DNA of 23,538 bases. It comes from Dimargaris cristalligena (lineage: Eukaryota; Kickxellomycota; Dimargaritomycetes; Dimargaritales; Dimargaritaceae). Below, piece by piece: positions 10,248 through 20,358 of this stretch. The position numbers and the translations under genes were made by a program. Numbering within the stretch: position 1 is the stretch's first letter; every line of letters begins with the position of its first letter. The notes under the pieces are model-generated. The model was not told the origin of the DNA, ran no database searches, and saw only the letters and a list, made by a program, of their open reading frames with translations. The stretch is from the NCBI GenBank assembly GCA_027576995.1, contig JANBQC010000454.1, forward strand, positions 1 to 23,538. Reading direction: 5' to 3'.

Positions 10248-12803
10248 ATGCCACTCGTCATGTCCGCTGTCGGGACGTTATCGACCAATTGTCGGTCGCT
10301 GCTGGCCATCTGTCGCCAGCCGACCAATCCCGCCCTCCAATCGGCCCCCCAGGTCCAATTGGAGCGCTGGGCCCATTGGACCACTGCCATTACTACTACT
10401 ACATCTATTGACTCTGCCGCCAACGCATCAGCCTCCGAAGCCGGATCAGTAGCCGTCCCCACCCAAGCCGACAATGATCTGCTTGCCACTGAGATCCTGG
10501 GCCTGCTCAAACTCAACCAATCCCTTCTGGTCCACGATAAGGCGGACATGATCCAGGCCCTCCAATGCCTGGCCGGTCTGTGGCCCGTGGTGCTGGAATC
10601 CGTGCTCCGTTACCCCGCTTCTTCTTCTTTTTCTTCCCCTGCCTCCGCGGGAGCCGGTCCGCAAATCGAATGCTGGCGGTTACTGGAGACTCTCCTGGCC
10701 GAGTCCGATTACATGCTCGATCTGCCCGACGCGTCTCTGTTCCTGGGGGCCCTCCGCCTCTATTTCGCCGCTGCGGAGGCGTTGGCTCCCCCCGATGCGC
10801 GGATCCCTACCACCGTGAACCTCACCGGTACGTCATCCACCGCGTCGACCCATATTCGCCCCGTTAGTCACCAGCGCAGCCGGTGTCCCCAACCCCTCTC
10901 AGCGGAATCCGGCGGCGGCCCCCACCGGCCTGCGTCTCCTTATTTGTCGCCGAACCAGTTGGCTAAACTCGCCCGCGCTTACTTTGAAAAAACTATGCTG
11001 GTGCTCCAATCGCCGCAGGTGCCCGCCAGTGGGATCACCGCCTTCTTCGAACTCGCTGGTGGTTTCCTACGGTTGCGTCCCGATTTCCTGCCGCCAACAT
11101 TGGCCCAGGTGACCGCCTGGCGGGATGAGCCCAGTCAGAAATTCTCGACCTTCCAATGGAAATGTGTGGACAAGACCCTACGGATTCAACTGTTTAATCT
11201 GTACAAGATTCTCCACCAAGCCACGAGTCAATTGCTGCAGGCCAAAGCACCGGTCCCCGACGCCAAATCACCGTTTGCCTTACCGCAACTGGCGAAACTG
11301 TTGGTGAATCGGGGAGTACGTCGTGATCTGGACTCGTATTTGAATCGATACGCCCGGTTTCTGCAGCAGCAGCGTCACCAGATGCATCTCACCCGCACCA
11401 GTCAACCCACCGCGGTACCAGCTCCAGCCGTGCCCAAAGCCCCCACTGCCTCGTCGAGTCGCGCTAAACCCCCTCCATCGGCTTCGGCTCCGGGTGACCT
11501 CAATGTTTCTACGATCCCGCTAAGCGTCGTCATTCAAGTGATTACGACCTCTTTCCCCCCACTCGATTCGAACGATATCCATCGCATCGTCCAGGTACTC
11601 AAAGGTCCGAGATTTGCGGTGCCGGGCCCTTCGTCGAATGCTAATTCGAATCACCTTAAACGACCCCGCGAGTCCGGCCCAGGTGACCAGAATGCAGGCA
11701 CGGTCGATCAACAGCCCGGCCCCGATGCAGAAGCTAAGCGGATCAAAACCGAACTTGGTGATCCTTCAGCGACTGACCACCGGCCTCCTGTGGACTATTT
11801 AAACGAGCCCGCAACCGCAACCACCGTCGCCAGTCCCCCAGGCGATTTGGAGCCGGAACCTGAATTGGAGCCCGATGCCGATTGCCCAACCAGCATGCTT
11901 CAGTTCGCTTTTACCCGTATTTTAGATGCCGGTCTGGATATTTTCCAGGCGGCTCACTTACGCCGCTTTCCCAGCGGCAATCAGTTATTGATGGCACCAA
12001 CTCTGACCACGACCACGACCGTACTGGCGAACGGAGATGCGCAATTGGCTCCACCGACGGCGGAGAGATTGATGACCGACTGGATGGTTCTGGTGTCGAG
12101 GCAGGCGACGTGGTTTCTTAGTACCTCGGTGGAACAGTCGGCGCCAACCCCTACGACGGATCAACCGTCCGGCCAAGATGGTAAGAACACTACTTCTCCG
12201 CGCCCCTCACTCATTATTATTTTATATATGCCCTTTAGGGTACTTGGGCGACGATATTTAGTATTTGTAATACTGGGTATTCCATCATGACATGGCGACC
12301 TCACCAACTAACCACACTTATTATCTATTATTTTTTACTATCCACTGCTGTGATTACAGCCAATGCACCTGCTGGGACAGCAGCTGCCATGGCCGATCAG
12401 CTGGTCAAATTTATTACAGATGAGTTCCGCACCAGGTAAGTCTGTGTCTCATCCCCAATAATTTTTTTTTACAGATAACCACATCCTATACTCGGGAATG
12501 CCAATACTAACCGGACGATATCCTTTCCCTATTTTGGGTCATATTGGCAAATAGATATGAGCTCGCTATTCTATGGCTATATGAGCTTTGGTACCAATCT
12601 ACTCAGCAGAACTCTCCACTTCCTGAGGTAAGTCCATCAAGGTTTGTTGTTTTTATTCCCGAATTACCCTGTCTGAAAAACTAATTGCTTTTTACCTATT
12701 TAGTCTTGCGCTAGGAAATGGGGTGGCCTTTCCCGCCGGTCTGTGCAATTCACCGTGTCCTTCCTCTTCAGTAGATTGCTGGAGTATCTGGGCGCCTGCC
12801 TTC

Positions 12804-12834
<31 letters not shown>

Positions 12835-15800
12835 TTGGGGGTGGTCTCTTAGTTGTTGATTGATAGTGAGGGGGGTATCATCAACTACTATTAGGCATCC
12901 TTCTACAGCTGCCTTTTTCTTTTCCTTTTCTATCCTAGTCCTATTTTATCATCTAGTCCCTTCTTCCTCTTTTTCCTGTATTCTCTTTACCATTCAATTG
13001 CAACCAATGGGCCGCGTAATCTATTGAAGCGGGGTATAGGCATTGCGAGAGGCATGGTTTACGGATTGACCCATGGGCGGCTGCACTTCGGGTGGTGGGC
13101 CGACCGTGGCTTGGTCCTGCTCGCCCGCCCATCTAATGCCCCACACAAGCTATTAATAAACACCCGTTTGTCCATTTCTCTACCCTTACCTGCCTCGTGA
13201 AACCTGACAATGGCTGCGGGCCCCATGATCGGACAAATGGACAACTACGCCAATGAACCCGTCGTGCTCTTACCCTTCCTAAATTCTTTACCATCGCGGT
13301 AATATCAATATACAGGCCCTGGGATACACCACTTGGTACCACAAATTCTTAGACCATGCCCTTGAAAACGCCGACCCACGCGACGTGGTGGTGGGCAAGC
13401 TGGTTCTCGATGCCCCCGATCTTCCGGCAACCACGTTTGCGCGTTTGGAGAAACACTACTTGGATCCGATGAAGTAAGTTGATGGGTTCTCTACCGCTTT
13501 GCACCCGGTTGTTATGCTACCACTAGGGGGTTCCTTTTGTATCCATACTCCCGAATACCGGCCAATACTTACTTTGCCTAATTTTAATACATTTATGAAT
13601 GTGGGCTATCTTGTCATTACCATTTCCCGGCCATTTTCGTCCCGAAAATTTACTTTATTGATATTACTAGACAAAAGGTAGTCATGGCTGCGCTCCGAGA
13701 CCTCGTCGATTTGAGGCCGCCCTTTCGTAAACTCGCATTGCAGGTTATCATCCAATTCTCTACGGCGACTGGTAAGTATATTTTCACCTGAGTTCAATCG
13801 TGTATTGAAACCGGCATAGAGATGCTTTGTAGCATTTGATAGCCCTCTCCACTATATACACCAGATCGCTTTAATTTTTATGCATGTGCTTACTCGCTCT
13901 CTGTTGATTTCTTAATTTTCCTTCGATTTCCATGCGGGCTTCCCCTAATAGATCGGTCGACCCGCCAGCTGACCATCAAAATGCTTCGCAAGTGGTACCA
14001 GCAGCACGAGTCCCTTACTACCCCCATCTTGGCGTTTGCTACCCAGAGCTTCGAATCCCTCGTTAAACTACCGCCCCCCGAGGCTATTATCTCAAAATCC
14101 GATCAAGACCCATCGGTCACTACCGAGGAGTCAGTCCCTGGCGAATCAAGCAGTGAGGATTCACCTTCCCATCCTCCAGCACCGGAATCCCAAAATAGCA
14201 ACGCGAAAACCGCTCAACCATCTCCGCCAACCACTACTGAATCAGCCGGGGGGAAAACAGAGCCGGCTGAGTCGGAGGAAAAGACGGCTGAGGGACTCGA
14301 TCCTTTGGCCACCGCCCGGCGCTATATCGAAGGTCAAGTGGTGCAACGGTCGGAATTGTTTTTGGCGCTATGTTCGAAGAACCACGAATTGTTTAACCAG
14401 TTAAGTGTCCCGTCATGTAACTGATTCATAGCCATTCGCTCTTTTTGATTCATTTTATACGGTGATTTAGCCCTACCTTGAGTAATTTTTAAATATTCAA
14501 CCCCATTGGCACCAGCCGATAACTCTAAACTTTACACCCGTCCACTAATCGCCATTGTGATCGCTGTTGATTTATTTTATTTTTTGCCTACAATCCCTTC
14601 TACAGAATCTTCGCTCTGTACCCCCGTCTCAGCCCGTTTACCCAGCAAATCCTGCGCACCCACATTACCGACCTCGTAAAGTCCATCGGTACCCAGTCCT
14701 CCGGTTTCCTTCGTGCTCTTAGTCAATGCCCCCCCGCAGCCGAAGAACTCGCCCTCTCCACGGTTTGGGTTCTGGTTGATCGCCAAGGGCTGACGACTGA
14801 TTTCGCCGAGGCTATCGTCGCCCTCTGTACCGAACAGAGTTTGAAGGCCGACTTCCTTATCCCCGTACTACCGGGTTTAGCTTCCAAAAAAGCCGTTTTG
14901 CAAAACTTGGGACCGGTAGTGAAACGACTGGGTGACGGGGATGCCGATCCCACGCGAACCAGTGAGTTGCTGCATAAACTCATCACGCCTTCGGCACCGC
15001 CGCCGCCAGCCGCCTCCACCACAACCACGGCCGCTGCCGGGAAGGCAATCGAAGCCGCCCCTGGCGCGGATACCGATAGTGCTGAACTCCGCCGCCCGTT
15101 ACTTACTCCCAACGAGCTGCTAGTCGCTATCCATAACATGGAAGGTACCGTGGGAGTGAAAGCCACGAATACGGCAGTTAAACTCTGCTTGGATATGCCC
15201 AGTACTTATTCCTCCGAGATCCTGGCCGCTGTCGTGCAACACCTTCTGGCCCAGTCTAAAATATCCGAATCCACTTTGGAAACGGTAAGTACAATCGCCC
15301 TTTTTTTGGGGGGGGGGAGATAGTAGCATGTCGCGGAGCAAGTCCTTCAGAGCCCTATAGAATTGGGGGCAGTGCTACAATTGTCTGGTCTTTTAATTGT
15401 CGTTTCACTTTTACCAATCTCAAGTACTAACCTTTCCTGCGCCAACAATAATGCATCAATGTTTAATTCCATATTTTTTTTTGGATTGTCTTTCCTACTT
15501 ACTCATCTCTATGCCTTCTTATCTTCTAGATGAAGCAAAGTGTCACCATGTACAAGTCCCTTACTAACTATATTGTGAATCTCCTGAGTGTTATGCTTCA
15601 AAAACGCGTTTGGACCTCTCCAACCATGTGGGTGGGTTTCCTCGAGTGCTGTAAGGTAAGTGCCACAACCTATTTCTACCATATTACCTTTCCATTTCCC
15701 TCCACTTACATTTATTACATTCATATTATTCATGGAAACTCTATAGTGAGCTACGGGTTTAAAGAACAGAAACAAATGGATGCTCCTCTACTACATTCTA

Positions 15801-16038
15801 AACTCCGTATGGCATACCATGTCTATTTAATTCGTACGCTTGAGTACCGCTTTAGGCCACTCTACCATCGTCCTGTGAGGTTTTACTGCAGCTTCCCAAG
15901 CTTCAATTGACGGACGCCCTTCAGAAATACCCTGATCTGCGAGCCCCCCTCTTGGAATACATCCACAGTATCCCCGAAAACAAACGGTCGCGGTACCAAC
16001 CTCTCATGGCCATTCTCGAAAGCGGCCCCGAGGCCTAG
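10248..16038 (+). CDS. PTA1: Symplekin / Pta1, mRNA 3'-end cleavage and polyadenylation scaffold
   Basis: Nine exons: 10248-12180, 12360-12435, 12555-12627, 13316-13473, 13671-13771, 13952-14399, 14606-15284, 15530-15655, 15892-16038. All joins keep frame and give 1246 residues, close to human symplekin (about 1270). An in-frame ATG at 10260 is an alternative start. Helical, HEAT-like sequence fills residues 85-350. A Pro/Ala/Ser-rich linker follows, with nuclear-localisation-like basic clusters KRPR (471-474) and KRIK (497-500). The C-terminal symplekin domain is plain: YELAILWLYE, VVGKLVLDAPDLP, HELFNQ-IFALYPRL, DFLIPVLPGL, NELLVAIHNM, TMYKSLTNYIVNLL, MWVGFLECC and YPDLRAPLLEYI all match the family in order. 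An acidic Ser/Pro-rich insert sits at about residues 820-895. Symplekin holds together the nuclear cleavage/polyadenylation factor (in yeast CPF, where Pta1 binds Ssu72 and Ysh1). Oddities: intron 3 is 688 bp, intron 6 uses a GTTAAG donor, and about 11 residues found in human symplekin are absent at the exon 8/9 join. Confidence 0.93.
12804..12834. repeat. (TA)n(TG)n compound microsatellite
   Basis: About nine TA units pass directly into about six TG units, inside intron 3 of the symplekin gene. Such a tract is likely to vary in length between strains. Confidence 0.9.
13073..13132. other. GC-rich hairpin inside symplekin intron 3
   Basis: ATGGGCGG (13073-13080) pairs perfectly with CCGCCCAT (13125-13132), and an inner GACC/GGTC stem (13102-13105 with 13113-13116) closes a 7-base loop. 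The block is clearly more GC-rich than the rest of the intron. An ACA triplet follows about 11 bases after the stem, which brings a box H/ACA snoRNA to mind, but I could not find a proper H box or a second hairpin. It may instead be the remains of a small mobile element. Confidence 0.3.
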
Positions 16039-16519
16039 GCCGGCCGGATACCCTAGTTAATTTACCACTGATGTTCTTCACCACACACACCTCCAGTTAA
16101 ACTTATTCAATGATTTTTAAAGATTCAATATATACTAGATTTAAACTTATGGTTACATTGGCTTGACTTGGATTTGTGAATGTGGTATTTAAATATTCCC
16201 TTGGTTGAAGATACGAAACAAATTAACGCACCTCACTTGAACTTAGTGTTGATTGTTATTTTGGTCTTCCAACCGGCCTTGGTTATTTTTTTGATGAATG
16301 AATTATTGTCTTCCGTATACCCTAATACCAATAAACCCGCAATTGACGATCGTGACTTTACTCGCCGTTGGCTTAACCTGACTAATCCAGCAATGTGGAT
16401 ATGGTAAGTGTTAATCCCATCCAACAGCATGACATTTACTCGAAGTTATATTCCTTGGTATTTGATGTACTGCCAATTTCTTTTGAATAATTCATTTTCA
16501 TGGTTTGTTAAATGGGATT
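16039..16519. other. Region downstream of symplekin, with a doubtful small ORF
   Basis: No canonical AATAAA follows the symplekin stop within the first 150 bp. A plus-strand ATG frame at 16180-16407 (75 codons) encodes one strongly hydrophobic segment (residues about 22-45), then a short polar tail. Its stop codon overlaps a consensus donor GTAAGT (16405), so the frame could be a spliced first exon cut off by the LTR insertion 120 bp later. No family is recognised and it is AT-rich, so chance is a real possibility. Confidence 0.25.
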
Positions 16520-16524
16520 ATAAG
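16520..16524. repeat. Target-site duplication ATAAG, left copy
   Basis: ATAAG directly precedes the LTR end TGTCGT and is repeated exactly at 17000-17004 after the other LTR end ACGACA. Five-base duplications are typical of LTR-retrotransposon integrases. Confidence 0.85.
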
Positions 16525-16999
16525 TGTCGTAGGCTAAATTCCACAATATGCTAAATGGCTACGCTTCGGACAAGTTTACAAGAGCTAACACACAGGCAGT
16601 TGATGCGAAGGGCGCTTTATAGATGAGAATAAGGGAGATATCTAATAGATTGAGTTAACTATAAAAGGGGGTATAGAATAAATGGTAATTAACTGAAGAG
16701 TAACTATAGGAATTGGCTCGGCTTTATATAGCCGAGCAGACTAATGGTAAAGGCATCAAACCGGTATAGAAGATGCTGGAAAACGCTACTAGATAGTAAT
16801 ATAAATAATAACTAATAATAGACGGGTATATAATGAAGGTGATATATAGAATATGTGAATCGAGTGGCGGGAATGGCTGAAGGATGCTGATCCTTCAACA
16901 AGGCCGAATTCCCGCGCCTCCTTGATAGAACTAGGTGATGATGACACCTAGTCCTTCATAGGTAGTCGGCTTTAATCCTTTAGATTATTAAGCACGACA
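16525..16999 (-). mobile_element. Solo LTR of an LTR retrotransposon, copy A (475 bp)
   Basis: The element starts TGTCGT and ends ACGACA, a 6-bp inverted terminal repeat with the canonical TG…CA ends. It is bounded by a perfect 5-bp duplication (ATAAG). It is a reverse-complement relative of the sequence at 20359-20836, by eye roughly 80-85% identical. I set the strand to minus because in that direction it has a TATATAAAG box followed by a pyrimidine-rich stretch and an ATAAAG-type signal before the 3' end. No gag-pol or second same-direction LTR is adjacent, so it is a solo LTR left by recombination between the two LTRs of a full element. Three perfect hairpins lie in it: GCTCGGCT with AGCCGAGC (16716-16737), TGAAGGAT with ATCCTTCA (16878-16897) nested in GCGGGAAT with ATTCCCGC (16867-16915), and ACTAGGTG with CACCTAGT (16930-16952). 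Confidence 0.88.
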
Positions 17000-17004
17000 A
17001 TAAG
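17000..17004. repeat. Target-site duplication ATAAG, right copy
   Basis: Exact direct repeat of 16520-16524, immediately after the LTR terminus ACGACA. Confidence 0.85.
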
Positions 17005-18641
17005 TGTATTGATATGAGGATGAGCGTAGTAGCTATCTGTGCTGAGCACCCCATACACCTAAAATCCGTCCTGGCAATTTAAAATAGAATTATGTCCCAC
17101 TGGGTAAATCTACAAAACTTAGTTGGGGTTGGATTATATTCTTTTAGGACTTACACTAGCGGCAATTTCGGTAAATATATCCAATTCCAGGCGACATTCC
17201 ACCCCTTTCTGGACTTTGGGGATCTCCGAATTACCAATTAATTGCACCTGCTTATCGCGTTATTGAGTAGCTAGTATTTCGGGCCCACTACTATATAAGT
17301 ACGTACTATCGCTCTCTTCTGCATCGCACTGCGTGCCTAATTCTTTTTGGTCCACTTTGCCCCAATGCCTAGTTCGGAGTCTTACACGAGAACTCTAATT
17401 TATACGTTTCACTTGGAGCTTGTCTAATCCTAACCGTTATATGTAGATTCTATGGGGCAATATTATGCTAGACTTAGGAGAGCCGTGCTAATGTTATCTT
17501 CAAAAACAGCGGGGGGGGGCAGGGCAAAACCATCGGGATGTTGGTAAGTTTTTGATTAATTTTTAGTGCTTGATCAAATGGATGAAATTATGGTCAACCA
17601 TTGAATATTCAGAATGTAATGCAGGTGATAGGATGTATGGTACTTCCTTTAATTTTTTATATATAGTAAATTCAGTTTTATCAAGCGGGGGTTTTATTAT
17701 TCAGCAGGAATAAGGCTACCCCGTCTTTTGAAAGACAAAGAACCGCCACTAAGTAACTTTCTAATAATACAATCAGGCAACTAGAATTAGGAAATGCAGC
17801 ACATCGCTTGGAGTAGCTGTACTCAATATAAAATATATTCTAATGCACACTAATTTCCAGTGGAAGGGGTTAGAAAAATAATGGTACCTAATGGAGTTCT
17901 AAAATATATCGGAAAATAGGGATGCTCCGATATGGATTATAACATTCACGATGAGTCTATCTATTAAAACCATTAAATAAATAATATCATTATTTTATAT
18001 ATAGTTGTATATAAAACCGGTTTCCCTTATACCAAGAATAAGTAGGTAAATGGTCATATAGTGAGGCGGATACTAGAAACATTATGGACGTGTAAATTAG
18101 TAATAAATATATTTTATATATTGACAATGTATAACTATGCCAAGGAGTTGAAAACAAAACACCGGTCCATTGGCCCATGGGACATTAGCGGTTACAGGTA
18201 CCAGGCCCTAAAAGATTGATAGAAAGTATGGCCAGCCTAGTAAAGACCAACAACACCCCACTCTCCGACAGGTATATTTTATTAAACCGGACATTTTAGA
18301 TGTTGGTGTGGCCGCGCTGGCCGGCCAATTCAATAGTTTACATTGAAGCAAACAAAGGCACTTATATATTGCCCCTCCATTATTCATATCGCCACTATGG
18401 CATTCTCATAAATATGTAATAATCCAAACTAATTGCTTTATTGCTTGTGTTTATCCTTATGGTAATTTCTGACCAATTTTAAGTCGCTTATCCTGTCGAT
18501 TATCCCTTAAAAGATCATTCTCATATAAAAAGGACCATCTCTCGTCGGATACAGCTTTACACAAAAAAAAAATATTAATAAGATTTTATTTTGAAAATAT
18601 ACATTTAACCTGCGCTTTGGCAGGCACCTCCCAGGGTTGGG
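17005..18641. other. AT-rich spacer between the two LTRs, left part
   Basis: No open frame longer than about 62 codons and no recognisable gene. A TATA-like ACTATATAAG (about 17290) followed by a pyrimidine-rich run could be another worn promoter or LTR fragment. A run of nine Gs lies at about 17510-17518. The stretch 17990-18180 is very rich in A and T. No trace of reverse transcriptase, integrase or protease motifs is visible. Confidence 0.5.
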
Positions 18642-18863
18642 TTAGTTGGAGGCTGTTTTATTTTCCTTACCCCTGTCTGCCTCGGTGAGGACCGATCGGG
18701 GGTCGAAGGTGGGGAAATCCTCCAAGACTAGTGAAGGATCCCTTGGGGCACCCTGTTGAGGATGCCTAAATAGTATTTTCGTCTGCATTGCTGCAGGGTG
18801 TGGTCTACATCGTTTTACTAAAACGGATACCAAGATGATAGAATACGGCGTAATAACGGCCAT
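18642..18863 (-). CDS. Putative small protein gene of unknown function
   Basis: A 73-residue frame starts at an ATG at 18863 (context CCATGG). I do not recognise the family. What supports a gene is the arrangement. On the minus strand the ATG is preceded by about 100 bp of strongly pyrimidine-rich leader and by TTATAT-type boxes near 18950-18965. A canonical AATAAA (18585-18590) follows 50 bp after the stop. The first 17 residues are mildly hydrophobic and end in a basic KRCR, which is a weak signal or anchor. The rest is polar, with an acidic stretch around residues 43-55. It is isolated between two solo LTRs. It could also be a chance frame beside a degenerate promoter. Confidence 0.4.
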   Translation of the reverse strand: MAVITPYSIILVSVLVKRCRPHPAAMQTKILFRHPQQGAPRDPSLVLEDFPTFDPRSVLTEADRGKENKTASN

Positions 18864-20358
18864 GGAAAGAAGGAATAAGAGGAAGGAAGATAAATTGGGG
18901 AGGAGAGGTGGAAAGAGGGTATCGAGAAAGTGGCGGGGACAGCTAGGATATAAGTCCAGGATATAAAAACGATGTGTTGATACTGGGGATGGAGTTAGAT
19001 TACCTATTTATACAGAACGCTGCTAGTAATTTTATATAACAGAAGATGTGTAGGATGGCTAGCTTATCCTTCAAAAAGTACTTGAATCATACGCCCATTC
19101 CATACATCCGCCAAGGGAACAATACGTTTATTTATGATTTGTGTTCGGAATTAGCCAAGGTATGGCCATTATGTCCTGAATTCTACTTTATTTTCTACTT
19201 AAATAGCTTCATGAACACCTGCAGTAAATGGTTATAGGTTAGCCTAGCTACTGGGTTGCTACCGGACACAATAATACATCAATTACAACACCCCATTCTG
19301 GAAAGTGGGACCGTGGCCCTGGTTCTTGACTGGAGGCTTCGACAATATTCAATTTACATGATGACTGTATAGATAAGCCCCTGTAAGGCTCAGGTTTATT
19401 TCCACGCATTGATCATCAGACTGGTCATGGCGGATAGGCCCTGCAGTAGAACTTGCTGTATTGTCCTATTTGGCCAAGTATAAGGCAGTCGCGCATTGTA
19501 GTCAACTACCAGTTAGTACAGCTAAACCATACCAACCTGGCTTGACTACCGATCTAATTACAACATTCTATGTATTTTGAAGCCAAGACCTAATAATGTG
19601 GCCCTAATAGGAATGGCGAAGCCTCGCGACCTTCAGTTATGAATCTAATTCATAAATGGGCGGGGAATGGCTGGCAATTTTTCAAGTATAACTACATTTT
19701 CTTTTGTAAAATGCATTGTAGGATGTTAATATTGTCTCGCGTGGTTGTGGGGAGAAGGGTGAAAAGGAAACACCCGAATGGGTTAATGGTCTGGTTACTG
19801 TGCCATATTTTCTTGGATTGAATAAGGCATCGGTATCCTGGAGTTATTTGTACACTATCCTAGTTAGTTTGCTTCTTCAGAATGGTACTATTGATGCTCG
19901 ACCTAAGTTATGTTTTGGTAGATTATAATAGGAGAGTGATGTACTCCCTTTACTGTGCCCTAACATTACCGTCGCACCAACAATAGAACACTTAGAAAAA
20001 TGTTATTTGGGTAGCAGATGGGCATCCACGAAATTATGTGATTATTGTCGGTTAGATCATTACCACAGTTATGAAGGCCCTAAAACCAGTTTTGGAACAA
20101 GTGTGCCCAACTTCCCTGGATGGTCCACTTAACAATCGTAATCTGGAAGGGCGTTCTCAGCCATGATCACAATTAGTAACAATACATTAAATAGTCTGTC
20201 GGTTGAATGGCCCAGTTAAATGCACCAATTAACGTGACAATATTCTTTTAATAAAATGAAACAAAGTAGGAATGGTGGCTTTCAACAGGCATGTCCTCTT
20301 CACCAGTTTTTTAGGGTACCCGAGTGCTTGCCTTGGTTTAATATTATGGGAATTCACC
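18864..20358. other. Spacer between the LTRs, right part
   Basis: It begins with the probable leader and promoter of the small minus-strand gene. After that only frames of about 60 codons occur (19046-19237 and 19639-19821, plus strand). They lack recognisable content and supporting signals. No transposase, integrase or RNA gene is seen. Confidence 0.45.

Larger units (their letters stand above)
12628..13315 (+). other. Oversized third intron of the symplekin gene
   Basis: The donor GTAAGT (12628) and acceptor TATACAG (13315) join two exons in phase 0, and the joined protein aligns with symplekin without a gap. The other seven introns are 119-245 bp; this one is 688 bp. A second acceptor-like TTTAG at 12704 opens a frame that reaches a stop within about 50 codons, so using it would truncate the protein. 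The intron holds a TA/TG microsatellite, a long pyrimidine tract (about 12905-12990), a GC-rich block with a hairpin (about 13005-13145), and a 30-codon ATG frame (13210-13302) that ends just before the acceptor. Confidence 0.7.

Noticed and set aside
12705..12860. Extra symplekin exon after the TTTAG acceptor at 12704
   Set aside because: The frame runs into the TA/TG microsatellite and a stop. Skipping to 13316 gives a gap-free match to the symplekin family.
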